From assembly GCA_007125455.1 (NCBI GenBank), contig SLDE01000199.1:1-13271 (forward strand): 13,271 nucleotides of DNA. Reading direction: 5' to 3'. This document shows, piece by piece, positions 6,511-13,271 of the stretch (position 1 is its first letter; each line of letters starts with the position of its first letter). A program made the translations under genes and the position numbers. This DNA comes from Ectothiorhodospiraceae bacterium. GTDB lineage: Bacteria > Pseudomonadota > Gammaproteobacteria > Thiohalomonadales > Thiohalomonadaceae. The notes beneath the pieces were generated by a model. The model worked only from the letters and a program-made list of their open reading frames with translations, did not search any database and had not been told where the DNA came from.

Positions 6511-9500
6511 ATGGACCAAGAGGCTGCCAAACAGGCAATGGCACAGCTGCGGGCACAGTTTGTGGATCAGCTGCCGGCCAAGCTGGCCGAAATCGATCGC
6601 TGTGCCGCGCAACTGGCCCTGGCCAAGTGGGATGACGAACAATTGCGCCTGTTGCATCGCCTGGTGCATAGCCTGCACGGCAGTGCCGGTAGCTTTGGTA
6701 TGCACTCCCTGAGCAAGGCGGCCGGTCGGGTCGAGTTGTTGCTGGACAAGCTGCGCAAGGCCGAGCAGACGGCGGAGCGCCAGATGCTGAGCGCAGAACT
6801 CTCTGGCACTTTGCAACAACTCCAGCAGCTGGGGCGCAGTGCCCCACAGTTGCAGGGTTCCATCCTCACCGCGCCCGAGGTGGAGGATCGCCCTATGCCC
6901 CAGGTCGAGCCGCTGGTATACATCGTCGACGATGAACCGCAACAGGGCGAGCAAATGTGCCGATTATTGCGGCAGGAAGGCTATCGTACGCACCTGTTTA
7001 CCCGCCTGGAGGACTTTGGCGCGGCCATGCAGGGAGAGGATGCCCCGGCGGCGGTGATCATGGATATGGTCTTTCCCGATGGGGATCTGGCGGGTGCCGA
7101 GTATGTCCAGGAGCTTAAACAAGCGCGTGGTGGGATATTTCCGCCGGTGCTGTTTCTGTCGATGCGCCGTGATCTGGATGCCCGCCTGGCCGCCTATCGT
7201 AGTGGTTCAGCTTTTTATCTCAATAAACCGGTGGATTCGGCGCGCCTACTGCGCCAGCTGGAAGAGTTGACCTTGCGGGTGCCCAAAAAGCCTTATCGGG
7301 TATTGATGGTGGATGATGAGGCATTGGTGCTGGAGGCACAGGCCACCGTGCTGCGTGCCGCCGGGATGGCGGTCACCACCCTGAGCGATCCCCGCCAAAC
7401 CCTGGCGCAGATCGAAGCGCTCGATCCGGAGGTATTGATCCTCGACTACCATATGCCGGATATCAGCGGTCCGGAGTTGGCGGCGCTGCTGCGCGAGGAG
7501 GAGCGTTACCAGCAGCTTCCGATTGTGTTTCTCTCCGCGGAGCTGGATGAAAACTGGCAGCTCAATGCCCTGCACTTGGGTGGTGATGACTTTCTGCCCA
7601 AGCCGGTAGAGCCACGCTACCTGGCCTGTCGGGTGCTGGCGCGCGCGCGGCGTTCTCGCGAGTACCGTGCCGGCAGGGCTCAGATGCAGCAACTGCTCTA
7701 TGAGCGCGAACGGGAACACCTGGCCCTCAACCAGCATGCCATCGTCAGTATCGCCGATCGGGCCGGTAATATCAGTTATATCAACGATCTGTTTTGCGAG
7801 ATCAGCGGTTACTCACGCGAAGAGTTGCTGGGGCGAAACCACCGCCTGCTCAAGTCTGGCCAACACCCAGACAGTTATTATAAGGAGATGTGGGCCACCA
7901 TCGTCTCTGGCCAGGTATGGTTTGGCGAGGTATGTAACCGGCGCAAGGACGGCAGTTTTTATTGGGTGGAGTCCACCATCACCCCGTTTCTGGATGAAAC
8001 TGGCAGGCCCTATCAGTACGTTTCGATTCGCACAGATATCACCCACGTCAAGGCAGTGCAGCAAGAATTGGAGAACGCCAAGGCAGAGAGCGAGGCTGCA
8101 AAGGATCGGCTGCGCCGTGGCCAATTGTTTGCCAATATCGGCACCTGGGAGTGGAATATCGTCAGCGGTGAGCTGTTCTGGACCGAGCGCATCGCCCCGC
8201 TGTTCGGTTATCCCGCCGGGGATCTGGAGACCTCCTACGATAATTTCATGGCGGCGATCCACCCGGATGATCGCCAGATGGTTAGCGAGGCGGTAAGTGC
8301 CTGTGTAGAACACAATGTCCCCTACGATATCGAGCATCGGGTGGTCTGGCCCGACGGCACCGTGCGCTGGCTGTCGGAGCGCGGCGCGGTGGAGCGTGAT
8401 GAGGCGGGCAAGCCGCTGCGCATGCTGGGTGTGGTGCAGGATATCGATGGACGCAAGCGTGCCGAACTGGCCCTGGCGGAGCGTGAACGGGAGCTGCGTC
8501 AGGCGCAAAGCCTGGCACGCCTGGGCGACTGGCACGCCGATCTGCCAAGCGGTGTGCTCTATTGGTCCGATGTGATCTACGAGATCTTTGGCTATCAACC
8601 GGGCGAGGTTGAGCCTTCGGTCGAGCTGTTCAAGCAGGCGGTACATCCAGACGACCTTGCCCTGGTGGAGCAAAGCGAGCAACAGGCGCAGGAGACCGGT
8701 CTGCACGATGTGGTGCACCGTATCATTCGCCCCGACGGTAAAGTGAGTTATGTCCATGAACTGGCTACCGCCGAGCTCGATGACCAGGGCCGTTTGCTTC
8801 GACTCAAGGGCACGGTGCAGGATGTCACCGAGCTCAAGCAGGCCGAGCAGGATCTGCTGATCTTCCGGCGCATCTTCGATAGCACCGAACAGGGGATCGG
8901 GGTGAGCGATGCCGAGGGCTATCTGATCTATAGCAATCCGGCCCATGACCGACTGAACGGTTATGGACATGGAGAGTGTCTGGGCAAGCACTTTACCCAG
9001 TTCTTCTCCGCGCAGACCATGCAGTGGGCACCCGATGCCATCATGGGTGCAGTGGCAGAGGGCAGAGGTTGGGCAGGTCTGTTGCCGATTCAGCGCAAGG
9101 ATGGCACGGAGATGGTCAGTGCCTCCAATATAGGTTTTATCGCCGCAGCCGATGGCAGGCCGCAATATCTGTTCAACATCTTTAGCGACTACAGCCCGGA
9201 GCTGGCGCGGCAGCAGCAGTTGGCCCAGGCCAAGGAGGAGGCCGAGCGGGCCAGCCAGGCCAAGTCGGCCTTCCTCTCCAGCATGAGCCATGAATTGCGC
9301 ACCCCGATGAACGCCATCCTTGGCTTTGGCCAGATCCTCGAATACGACGAGGCCCTGGATCAGGATCAGCAGGACAATGTGCACGAGATCCTCAAGGCCG
9401 GTAATCACCTGCTGGAGCTGATCAACGAGGTGCTGGATCTGGCCAAGGTCGAATCCGGCCAGCTCAGTCTCTCGCTGGAGCCGGTGGAGCTTTGCCCGGT

Positions 9501-10389
9501 GGTGGAGGAGTGCCTGTCACTGATCCAGCCGCTGGCGGAAAAACGGTCGATACGCATTCAGCACAGTGGTTTGGAGGGCGTGCAGGTGCGTGCCGATCGC
9601 ACTCGCCTTAAACAGGTGCTACTCAACCTGCTCTCCAATGCGGTCAAATACAACCGTGATGGTGGCGAGGTGAACCTGAAGATCCAACCGGAAGGGGACG
9701 ATCGTCTGCGTATGCTGGTGAGCGATACCGGCAAGGGGATCCCCGATGATCGTATGAGTGAACTGTTCGAACCCTTCAACAGACTGGATGCGGAGGGGAG
9801 TGAGGTGGAAGGCACCGGTATTGGCCTCACTATCACCCGTCGCATCATGGAGCTGATGGGCGGCAGCATCGAGGCCGAGAGCGAGGTCGGGGTGGGCAGT
9901 ACCTTCTGGCTGGAACTACCGCTCGAGGACGAGAGCCATGATCATGTTGTCGCAGCACAGCAGGACGATCCGCCGCAGGGCGAGGCCCTGGTCGAACGGC
10001 AACACCTGGTGCTGTATATCGAGGACAACCCGGCCAACCTGAAACTGGTGGCCAATATCCTGGGTAGGCTGCCCCATATCCACCTGCTCAGTGCGCACCT
10101 GCCTGAGCTTGGGCTGGAGCTGGCCCAGGCGCGCAAACCGGATCTGATCCTGCTGGATATCAACATGCCCGGCATGGACGGCTATCAGGTGTTGCAGATC
10201 ATCAAGCAGAACCCCGATCTGAAACAGATACCGGTGGTCGCCGTTACCGCCAATGCCATGCCACAGGATATTAAGCGCGGCAGGGAAGCGGGCTTTACTG
10301 ACTACATCACCAAGCCGATCCAGGTGCGCGAGTTTTTGAGTAGTGTCGAATATTGGCTGGCATCCTCGGATGACCCCAAGGGGAAATAA
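6511..10389 (+). CDS. Soluble hybrid histidine kinase HPt-REC-REC-PASx4-HK-REC
   Basis: A 1292-residue kinase with no membrane segment, so it senses inside the cell. Domain order: HPt at about 8-110 with phospho-acceptor H53 in HSLHGSAGSFG (the usual Lys after the second x is His); REC1 at 134-255 (D140, D141, acceptor D185, S217, K239); REC2 at 262-380 (D268, D269, acceptor D312, S342, K364); PAS at about 400-515, 538-650, 665-778 and 782-895, the middle two of PAS_3 type; a short coiled coil; HisKA with H927 in SHELRTP; HATPase with N1043, DTGKGIP (1072-1078) and GTGIGL (1101-1106); REC3 at 1165-1285 (E1171, D1172, acceptor D1216, K1268). Every catalytic and acceptor residue is present. An HPt at the N-terminus followed by two receivers is the reverse of the common order. 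The TAA stop overlaps the next ATG. Outputs are probably the REC-HD-GYP protein two genes on, plus internal relay. The PAS ligands are unknown. Confidence 0.93.
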   Translation: MDQEAAKQAMAQLRAQFVDQLPAKLAEIDRCAAQLALAKWDDEQLRLLHRLVHSLHGSAGSFGMHSLSKAAGRVELLLDKLRKAEQTAERQMLSAELSGTLQQLQQLGRSAPQLQGSILTAPEVEDRPMPQVEPLVYIVDDEPQQGEQMCRLLRQEGYRTHLFTRLEDFGAAMQGEDAPAAVIMDMVFPDGDLAGAEYVQELKQARGGIFPPVLFLSMRRDLDARLAAYRSGSAFYLNKPVDSARLLRQLEELTLRVPKKPYRVLMVDDEALVLEAQATVLRAAGMAVTTLSDPRQTLAQIEALDPEVLILDYHMPDISGPELAALLREEERYQQLPIVFLSAELDENWQLNALHLGGDDFLPKPVEPRYLACRVLARARRSREYRAGRAQMQQLLYEREREHLALNQHAIVSIADRAGNISYINDLFCEISGYSREELLGRNHRLLKSGQHPDSYYKEMWATIVSGQVWFGEVCNRRKDGSFYWVESTITPFLDETGRPYQYVSIRTDITHVKAVQQELENAKAESEAAKDRLRRGQLFANIGTWEWNIVSGELFWTERIAPLFGYPAGDLETSYDNFMAAIHPDDRQMVSEAVSACVEHNVPYDIEHRVVWPDGTVRWLSERGAVERDEAGKPLRMLGVVQDIDGRKRAELALAERERELRQAQSLARLGDWHADLPSGVLYWSDVIYEIFGYQPGEVEPSVELFKQAVHPDDLALVEQSEQQAQETGLHDVVHRIIRPDGKVSYVHELATAELDDQGRLLRLKGTVQDVTELKQAEQDLLIFRRIFDSTEQGIGVSDAEGYLIYSNPAHDRLNGYGHGECLGKHFTQFFSAQTMQWAPDAIMGAVAEGRGWAGLLPIQRKDGTEMVSASNIGFIAAADGRPQYLFNIFSDYSPELARQQQLAQAKEEAERASQAKSAFLSSMSHELRTPMNAILGFGQILEYDEALDQDQQDNVHEILKAGNHLLELINEVLDLAKVESGQLSLSLEPVELCPVVEECLSLIQPLAEKRSIRIQHSGLEGVQVRADRTRLKQVLLNLLSNAVKYNRDGGEVNLKIQPEGDDRLRMLVSDTGKGIPDDRMSELFEPFNRLDAEGSEVEGTGIGLTITRRIMELMGGSIEAESEVGVGSTFWLELPLEDESHDHVVAAQQDDPPQGEALVERQHLVLYIEDNPANLKLVANILGRLPHIHLLSAHLPELGLELAQARKPDLILLDINMPGMDGYQVLQIIKQNPDLKQIPVVAVTANAMPQDIKRGREAGFTDYITKPIQVREFLSSVEYWLASSDDPKGK

Positions 10390-11753
10390 TGATGGAAGAC
10401 AAAAACCGGATTGATGCCTTGTATGAGCAGATCGAACACGATTTGCGCAAGCAGATTCGGGTAATCATTCAGCGCGAGAAGGTGGCCCTGGCAGAAGGGT
10501 TTTACACCGTGATGTTAAGCGATCCGGATTCTGCGCCATACCTGGAGGCGACCACTGTAAAACAACGGCTCAAGCCCAGCATGGCTTCCTGGCTGGAGCA
10601 ACTGCTGTGCAGTGAGGATAGTGCCGCACTGACACAATTCATCGCCATGCAACGCCATGTGGGGGAGGTTCATGCCCGTGCCCAGATCCCGGTCAACCTG
10701 GTATTGCGTGGCATGCAGTGGCTCAAACAGACGATCAACCGGCATTTGCAACAATCCAGTTTGCAGCGTGACGAGCTGGTGAGTGCGGTGTTGCATGTGT
10801 ACCACCTGTTCGACATCGCGTTTGAGGCGATGAGTGACTCTTACGTCTATTCGCACGACAAGGGAATACGTGTTGATGAGTCCTTCAAGCTGTTCGCCTC
10901 GGGACATAATATGGCCACCGAACGGGAGCGACAATTGGGTGCCGTGCTGGACTGGGAGAGCCGTCTGTTTCGTGAGTTGGCTATCGAGCTGCCGTTGCGA
11001 GGGGTAGTGTGTTTACGTGCCTCATCGTTTGGGTTGTGGCTGAACCATAAGGCCAGTCTGGTATTTGATGAAGAGCGGGAGCTCAGTGCCATTAGCCAGT
11101 CTATCGATCGGATTGATAAAACCCTCCTGCCGCAGCTTGCTTCCGCCAAGGTCATCGAAATGACGCAGGATAGCAGGCGTATTTTGCTGCGAACCTTGCA
11201 GCACGAGATTGAGCAAATCAAATTTCTGCTGGGGGATATGTTTGATCGTGCCAACGATCTGGAGGTGGGGCGCGATGCGCTGACCCAGTTGTTCAACCGT
11301 CGTTATCTGCCTTCCATTCTTAAACGTGAGATCGAACTGTCGCGCCGCAAGGGCTTGAGCTTTGCGGTGGTGATGCTGGATGTCGATCACTTTAAACAGG
11401 TGAATGATACCCATGGTCATGATGGCGGGGACCTGGTGCTCCAACAGGTCGCTACGCTGATGACCAACCGGGTACGTTCCGGCGATTTTGTGTTTCGCTA
11501 CGGTGGCGAGGAGTTTTTGTTGTTGCTTACCGAGGTTGAAGAGTCACAAGCACTCAAAGTGGCTGAAAAGCTTCGCGTCTGTATCGCCGAAACACGGATT
11601 ATGCTGCCTGCGGGAAAAGCCATTACGGTTACCGCCAGTCTGGGACTGGCGCTCAGTGACGGTCATCCCGATTATGAACGGACTATCCAGCGTGCCGATG
11701 CTGCCCTGTATGAAGCCAAGAATTCAGGGCGCAACCGTGTGGTGCTGGCATAG
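10389..11753 (+). CDS. dosC: Globin-coupled diguanylate cyclase, DosC-like
   Basis: A 454-residue heme sensor that makes c-di-GMP from GTP. The globin (about 10-160) keeps the E. coli DosC heme-pocket pattern: proximal H95 in GEVHAR (DosC H98), distal Y39 (DosC Y43) and L61 (DosC L65). A helical middle domain (about 175-290) carries the DosC-like FGLWLNHK block at 214-221. The GGDEF domain (about 295-454) has GGEEF at 372-376, metal D331, N339, D348 and an intact inhibitory site RSGD (363-366). Resemblance to DosC continues to the end, including GHPDYERTIQ and SGRNRV. DosC is known to respond to oxygen at the heme, so an active, product-inhibited, gas-controlled cyclase is expected. ATGATG at 10389-10394 offers two starts; the second has better spacing from AAGGGG (10378-10383). 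The overlap with the kinase stop (TAATG) suggests coupling. No DosP-like heme-PAS partner lies next to it. Confidence 0.95.
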   Translation: MMEDKNRIDALYEQIEHDLRKQIRVIIQREKVALAEGFYTVMLSDPDSAPYLEATTVKQRLKPSMASWLEQLLCSEDSAALTQFIAMQRHVGEVHARAQIPVNLVLRGMQWLKQTINRHLQQSSLQRDELVSAVLHVYHLFDIAFEAMSDSYVYSHDKGIRVDESFKLFASGHNMATERERQLGAVLDWESRLFRELAIELPLRGVVCLRASSFGLWLNHKASLVFDEERELSAISQSIDRIDKTLLPQLASAKVIEMTQDSRRILLRTLQHEIEQIKFLLGDMFDRANDLEVGRDALTQLFNRRYLPSILKREIELSRRKGLSFAVVMLDVDHFKQVNDTHGHDGGDLVLQQVATLMTNRVRSGDFVFRYGGEEFLLLLTEVEESQALKVAEKLRVCIAETRIMLPAGKAITVTASLGLALSDGHPDYERTIQRADAALYEAKNSGRNRVVLA

Positions 11754-11822
11754 CATGAATGCCTTTCACTTAGCGCTCATGTTCGTAACGAAACAAATAA
11801 CTGCACACAGAGAAGAACTGAT

Positions 11823-12899
11823 ATGACAGAACAGCAAGCTGCACGCAATGGTGCCCGTATCCTGATCATCGATGACGAGCCGGCCAACCTGAAACTTCTG
11901 GACAAGATGCTCTCTGCCCAGGGCTATCAACAACGGATCCTTATCCAGGACCCACGCGAGGTGCTGCCCAACTATCAGACGCAACGCCCGGATCTGATCC
12001 TGCTGGATATCAATATGCCGCATCTGGATGGCTATCAGGTGATGGAGCAATTAACTGGACTCAATGACCCTCTGCTGCCGCCGATCGTGATCCTCACCGC
12101 CCAGCACACCAAGGATTATCTGCTGCGTGCCCTGGCGGGCGGGGCGCGGGACTTTGTCAGCAAGCCCTTTGATCGCAATGAACTGCTGATGCGGGTACGC
12201 AACCTGCTTGATGCCCAGCTTGCCCACCGCATGTTGCATAGCCAAAAGGATGTGCTGGAGGCGATGGTGCGTGAGCGCACCGAGGAGCTGCACCACACCC
12301 GCCTGCAGGTAGTACAGCGCCTGGGCAAGGCGGCGGAGTACCGCGACGAGGAGACCGGCAACCACATCCTGCGCATGAGCCATATCTGCGCCCTGTTGGC
12401 GCGCAGGATAGGCTGGGATGATGCCCAGTGTGATCTGATCCTCAACGCCAGCCCGATGCATGATATCGGCAAGATTGGCATCCCCGATGCCATCTTGCAA
12501 AAGCCGGGTAAGTTCGAGCCACCCGAATGGGAGATCATGAAGACCCACGCCGCCATTGGTGCCAAGCTGCTTGAGGGAGATGAATCCGAGCTGATGCGCA
12601 TGGCCCGGGAGATTGCCATTAGCCACCACGAAAAGTGGGATGGCAGCGGCTATCCCCATGGCCTGAGCGGCGAAGATATCCCCATGTCGGGACGTATCGC
12701 CGCGCTGGCGGATGTCTTTGATGCGTTAACTTCAGTACGCCCCTACAAAAAGGCCTGGACCGTGGAGGCGGCGGTGGATCTGATCAAGGAGAGTAGCGGC
12801 AAGCATTTTGACCCAGCATTGGTGGATATCTTCCTGAGCGAGCTGCCCAATATCCTTGCCATTCGCGAGCGCTTTTCCGAGGAGCCTGGAGCACACTGA
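11823..12899 (+). CDS. REC-HD-GYP response regulator (RpfG-type c-di-GMP phosphodiesterase)
   Basis: A 358-residue regulator. The receiver (about 10-130) has D17, D18, acceptor D62, T92 and K114. A coiled linker (135-165) leads to HD-GYP (165-350). The metal site is complete: E177, H181, H213-D214, K217, H242, H268-H269 and D297, with GSGYP at 274-278. Spacings match the trinuclear-iron HD-GYP protein PmGH as recalled, including the extra Glu, so hydrolysis of c-di-GMP towards GMP is predicted. Phosphorylation of D62, most simply by the hybrid kinase two genes upstream, would control it. The receiver shares long stretches of DNA with REC3 of that kinase. It begins 69 bases after the cyclase; the ribosome site is modest (AGAGAAG, near 11810). 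Its TGA overlaps the next ATG. The layout resembles RpfG of Xanthomonas, but no RpfF or RpfC is near, so no rpf symbol is given. Confidence 0.94.
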   Translation: MTEQQAARNGARILIIDDEPANLKLLDKMLSAQGYQQRILIQDPREVLPNYQTQRPDLILLDINMPHLDGYQVMEQLTGLNDPLLPPIVILTAQHTKDYLLRALAGGARDFVSKPFDRNELLMRVRNLLDAQLAHRMLHSQKDVLEAMVRERTEELHHTRLQVVQRLGKAAEYRDEETGNHILRMSHICALLARRIGWDDAQCDLILNASPMHDIGKIGIPDAILQKPGKFEPPEWEIMKTHAAIGAKLLEGDESELMRMAREIAISHHEKWDGSGYPHGLSGEDIPMSGRIAALADVFDALTSVRPYKKAWTVEAAVDLIKESSGKHFDPALVDIFLSELPNILAIRERFSEEPGAH

Positions 12900-13271
12900 T
12901 GCAAACCCCGGCGATCCCTCTCGATGAACAGCAGCGGCTACGGGCCCTGCGCGCGCTCAATTTGCTGGACACCCCGGCAGAAGAGCGCTTTGACCGGCTG
13001 ACCCGTCTGGCCTCGCAGATGTTTGACGTGTCGATTGCCCTGGTTTCCCTGGTGGACGCGCATCGCCAGTGGTTCAAATCGCGACAGGGGGTGGCGGTTT
13101 GTGAAACCGGGCGGGATATCTCTTTTTGCGGCCACGCCATCCTCGGTGATGATATTTTTGAGATTAGTGATGCCAGTGCGGATCCCCGCTTTGCCGATAA
13201 TCCATTGGTTACCGAAGCGCCGCATATTCGTTTTTACGCAGGTGCGCCACTGCGTAGTGTTGATGGGTATC
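12899..13271 (+). CDS. GAF-domain signalling protein, 5' part only (cut by window end)
   Basis: An open frame from ATG at 12899 runs off the window after 124 codons. It opens with an N-terminal segment typical of a common GAF family (LDEQQRLRALRALNLLDTP, then EERFDRLTRLAS), followed by GAF blocks: IALVSLVDAHRQWFKS (about 47-62), ISFCGHAIL (about 74-82), DPRFADNPLV (about 95-104) and IRFYAGAPLRSVDGY (about 109-123). Proteins with this start usually go on to a GGDEF domain or a histidine kinase, so one more c-di-GMP or phosphorelay component is likely, but the output domain is out of view. The ATG overlaps the TGA of the HD-GYP gene (TGATG), pointing to coupled translation in the same operon. 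The Shine-Dalgarno would be the GAGGAG-like run inside the previous gene near 12878-12884. Confidence 0.85.
   Translation, partial: MQTPAIPLDEQQRLRALRALNLLDTPAEERFDRLTRLASQMFDVSIALVSLVDAHRQWFKSRQGVAVCETGRDISFCGHAILGDDIFEISDASADPRFADNPLVTEAPHIRFYAGAPLRSVDGY

Noticed and set aside
6349..6954. 201-residue minus-strand frame spanning the divergent promoter region
   Set aside because: It overlaps the HPt-coding start of the kinase and the regulatory sites, with no domain and no supporting ribosome site.
7813..9408. 531-residue open frame on the minus strand opposite the hybrid kinase
   Set aside because: It lies entirely within the kinase coding region, shows no recognisable domain, and is explained by the codon bias of the real gene on the other strand.
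11754..11822. Promoter or regulator site between cyclase and HD-GYP genes
   Set aside because: Only a short TTCGT-A-ACGAA palindrome (11782-11792) is present, with no credible -35/-10 pair; too little to call.

Overview
The window looks like the chromosome of a moderately GC-rich gammaproteobacterium, which is inferred from protein style and from a close match of one gene to E. coli DosC. It is almost wholly signal transduction. It holds a PPK2-type polyphosphate kinase followed by six multidomain proteins, five of which make, break, or are positioned to control cyclic di-GMP. No RNA gene, insertion sequence or CRISPR array was seen.

Left block (1-4392, plus strand): a complete class-I-like polyphosphate kinase 2 (25-927), then after 69 bases a 1131-residue protein (997-4392). 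Its order is bacteriohemerythrin, three PAS domains, GGDEF, EAL and a C-terminal segment that looks like a CZB domain without its zinc ligands. Facing it, with overlapping stop codons, is a 593-residue PAS-GGDEF-EAL protein on the minus strand (4389-6170, GTG start). Its EAL half looks competent and its GGDEF half looks degraded.

Divergent regulatory region (6171-6510, 340 bases): this is the only long gene-free stretch. Towards the minus-strand gene it carries a sigma-70-like promoter. Towards the plus-strand operon it carries a good sigma-54 (-24/-12) match at 6411-6426. About 100 bases upstream of that lie three ACTGCAA half-sites forming two overlapping palindromes (6313-6337), at a distance typical of a sigma-54 activator site. 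A REP-like GTAG-hairpin (6434-6464) sits at the predicted transcript start.

Right block (6511-13271, plus strand) reads as one operon. It contains a soluble hybrid histidine kinase of unusual order (HPt-REC-REC-4xPAS-HisKA-HATPase-REC), a DosC-like globin-coupled diguanylate cyclase, a REC-HD-GYP response regulator of the RpfG type, and the start of a GAF-domain protein cut by the window edge. Two junctions overlap (TAATG at 10387-10391, TGATG at 12897-12901), which suggests coupled translation.

Working model (inference): two chemically different oxygen or NO sensors, a di-iron hemerythrin and a heme globin, sit in one locus with enzymes of opposite c-di-GMP activity. A cytoplasmic phosphorelay would control the HD-GYP phosphodiesterase. 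The individual families are known. The combination, the kinase architecture, the degenerate CZB tail and the sigma-54/operator/hairpin leader are the parts worth a second look.
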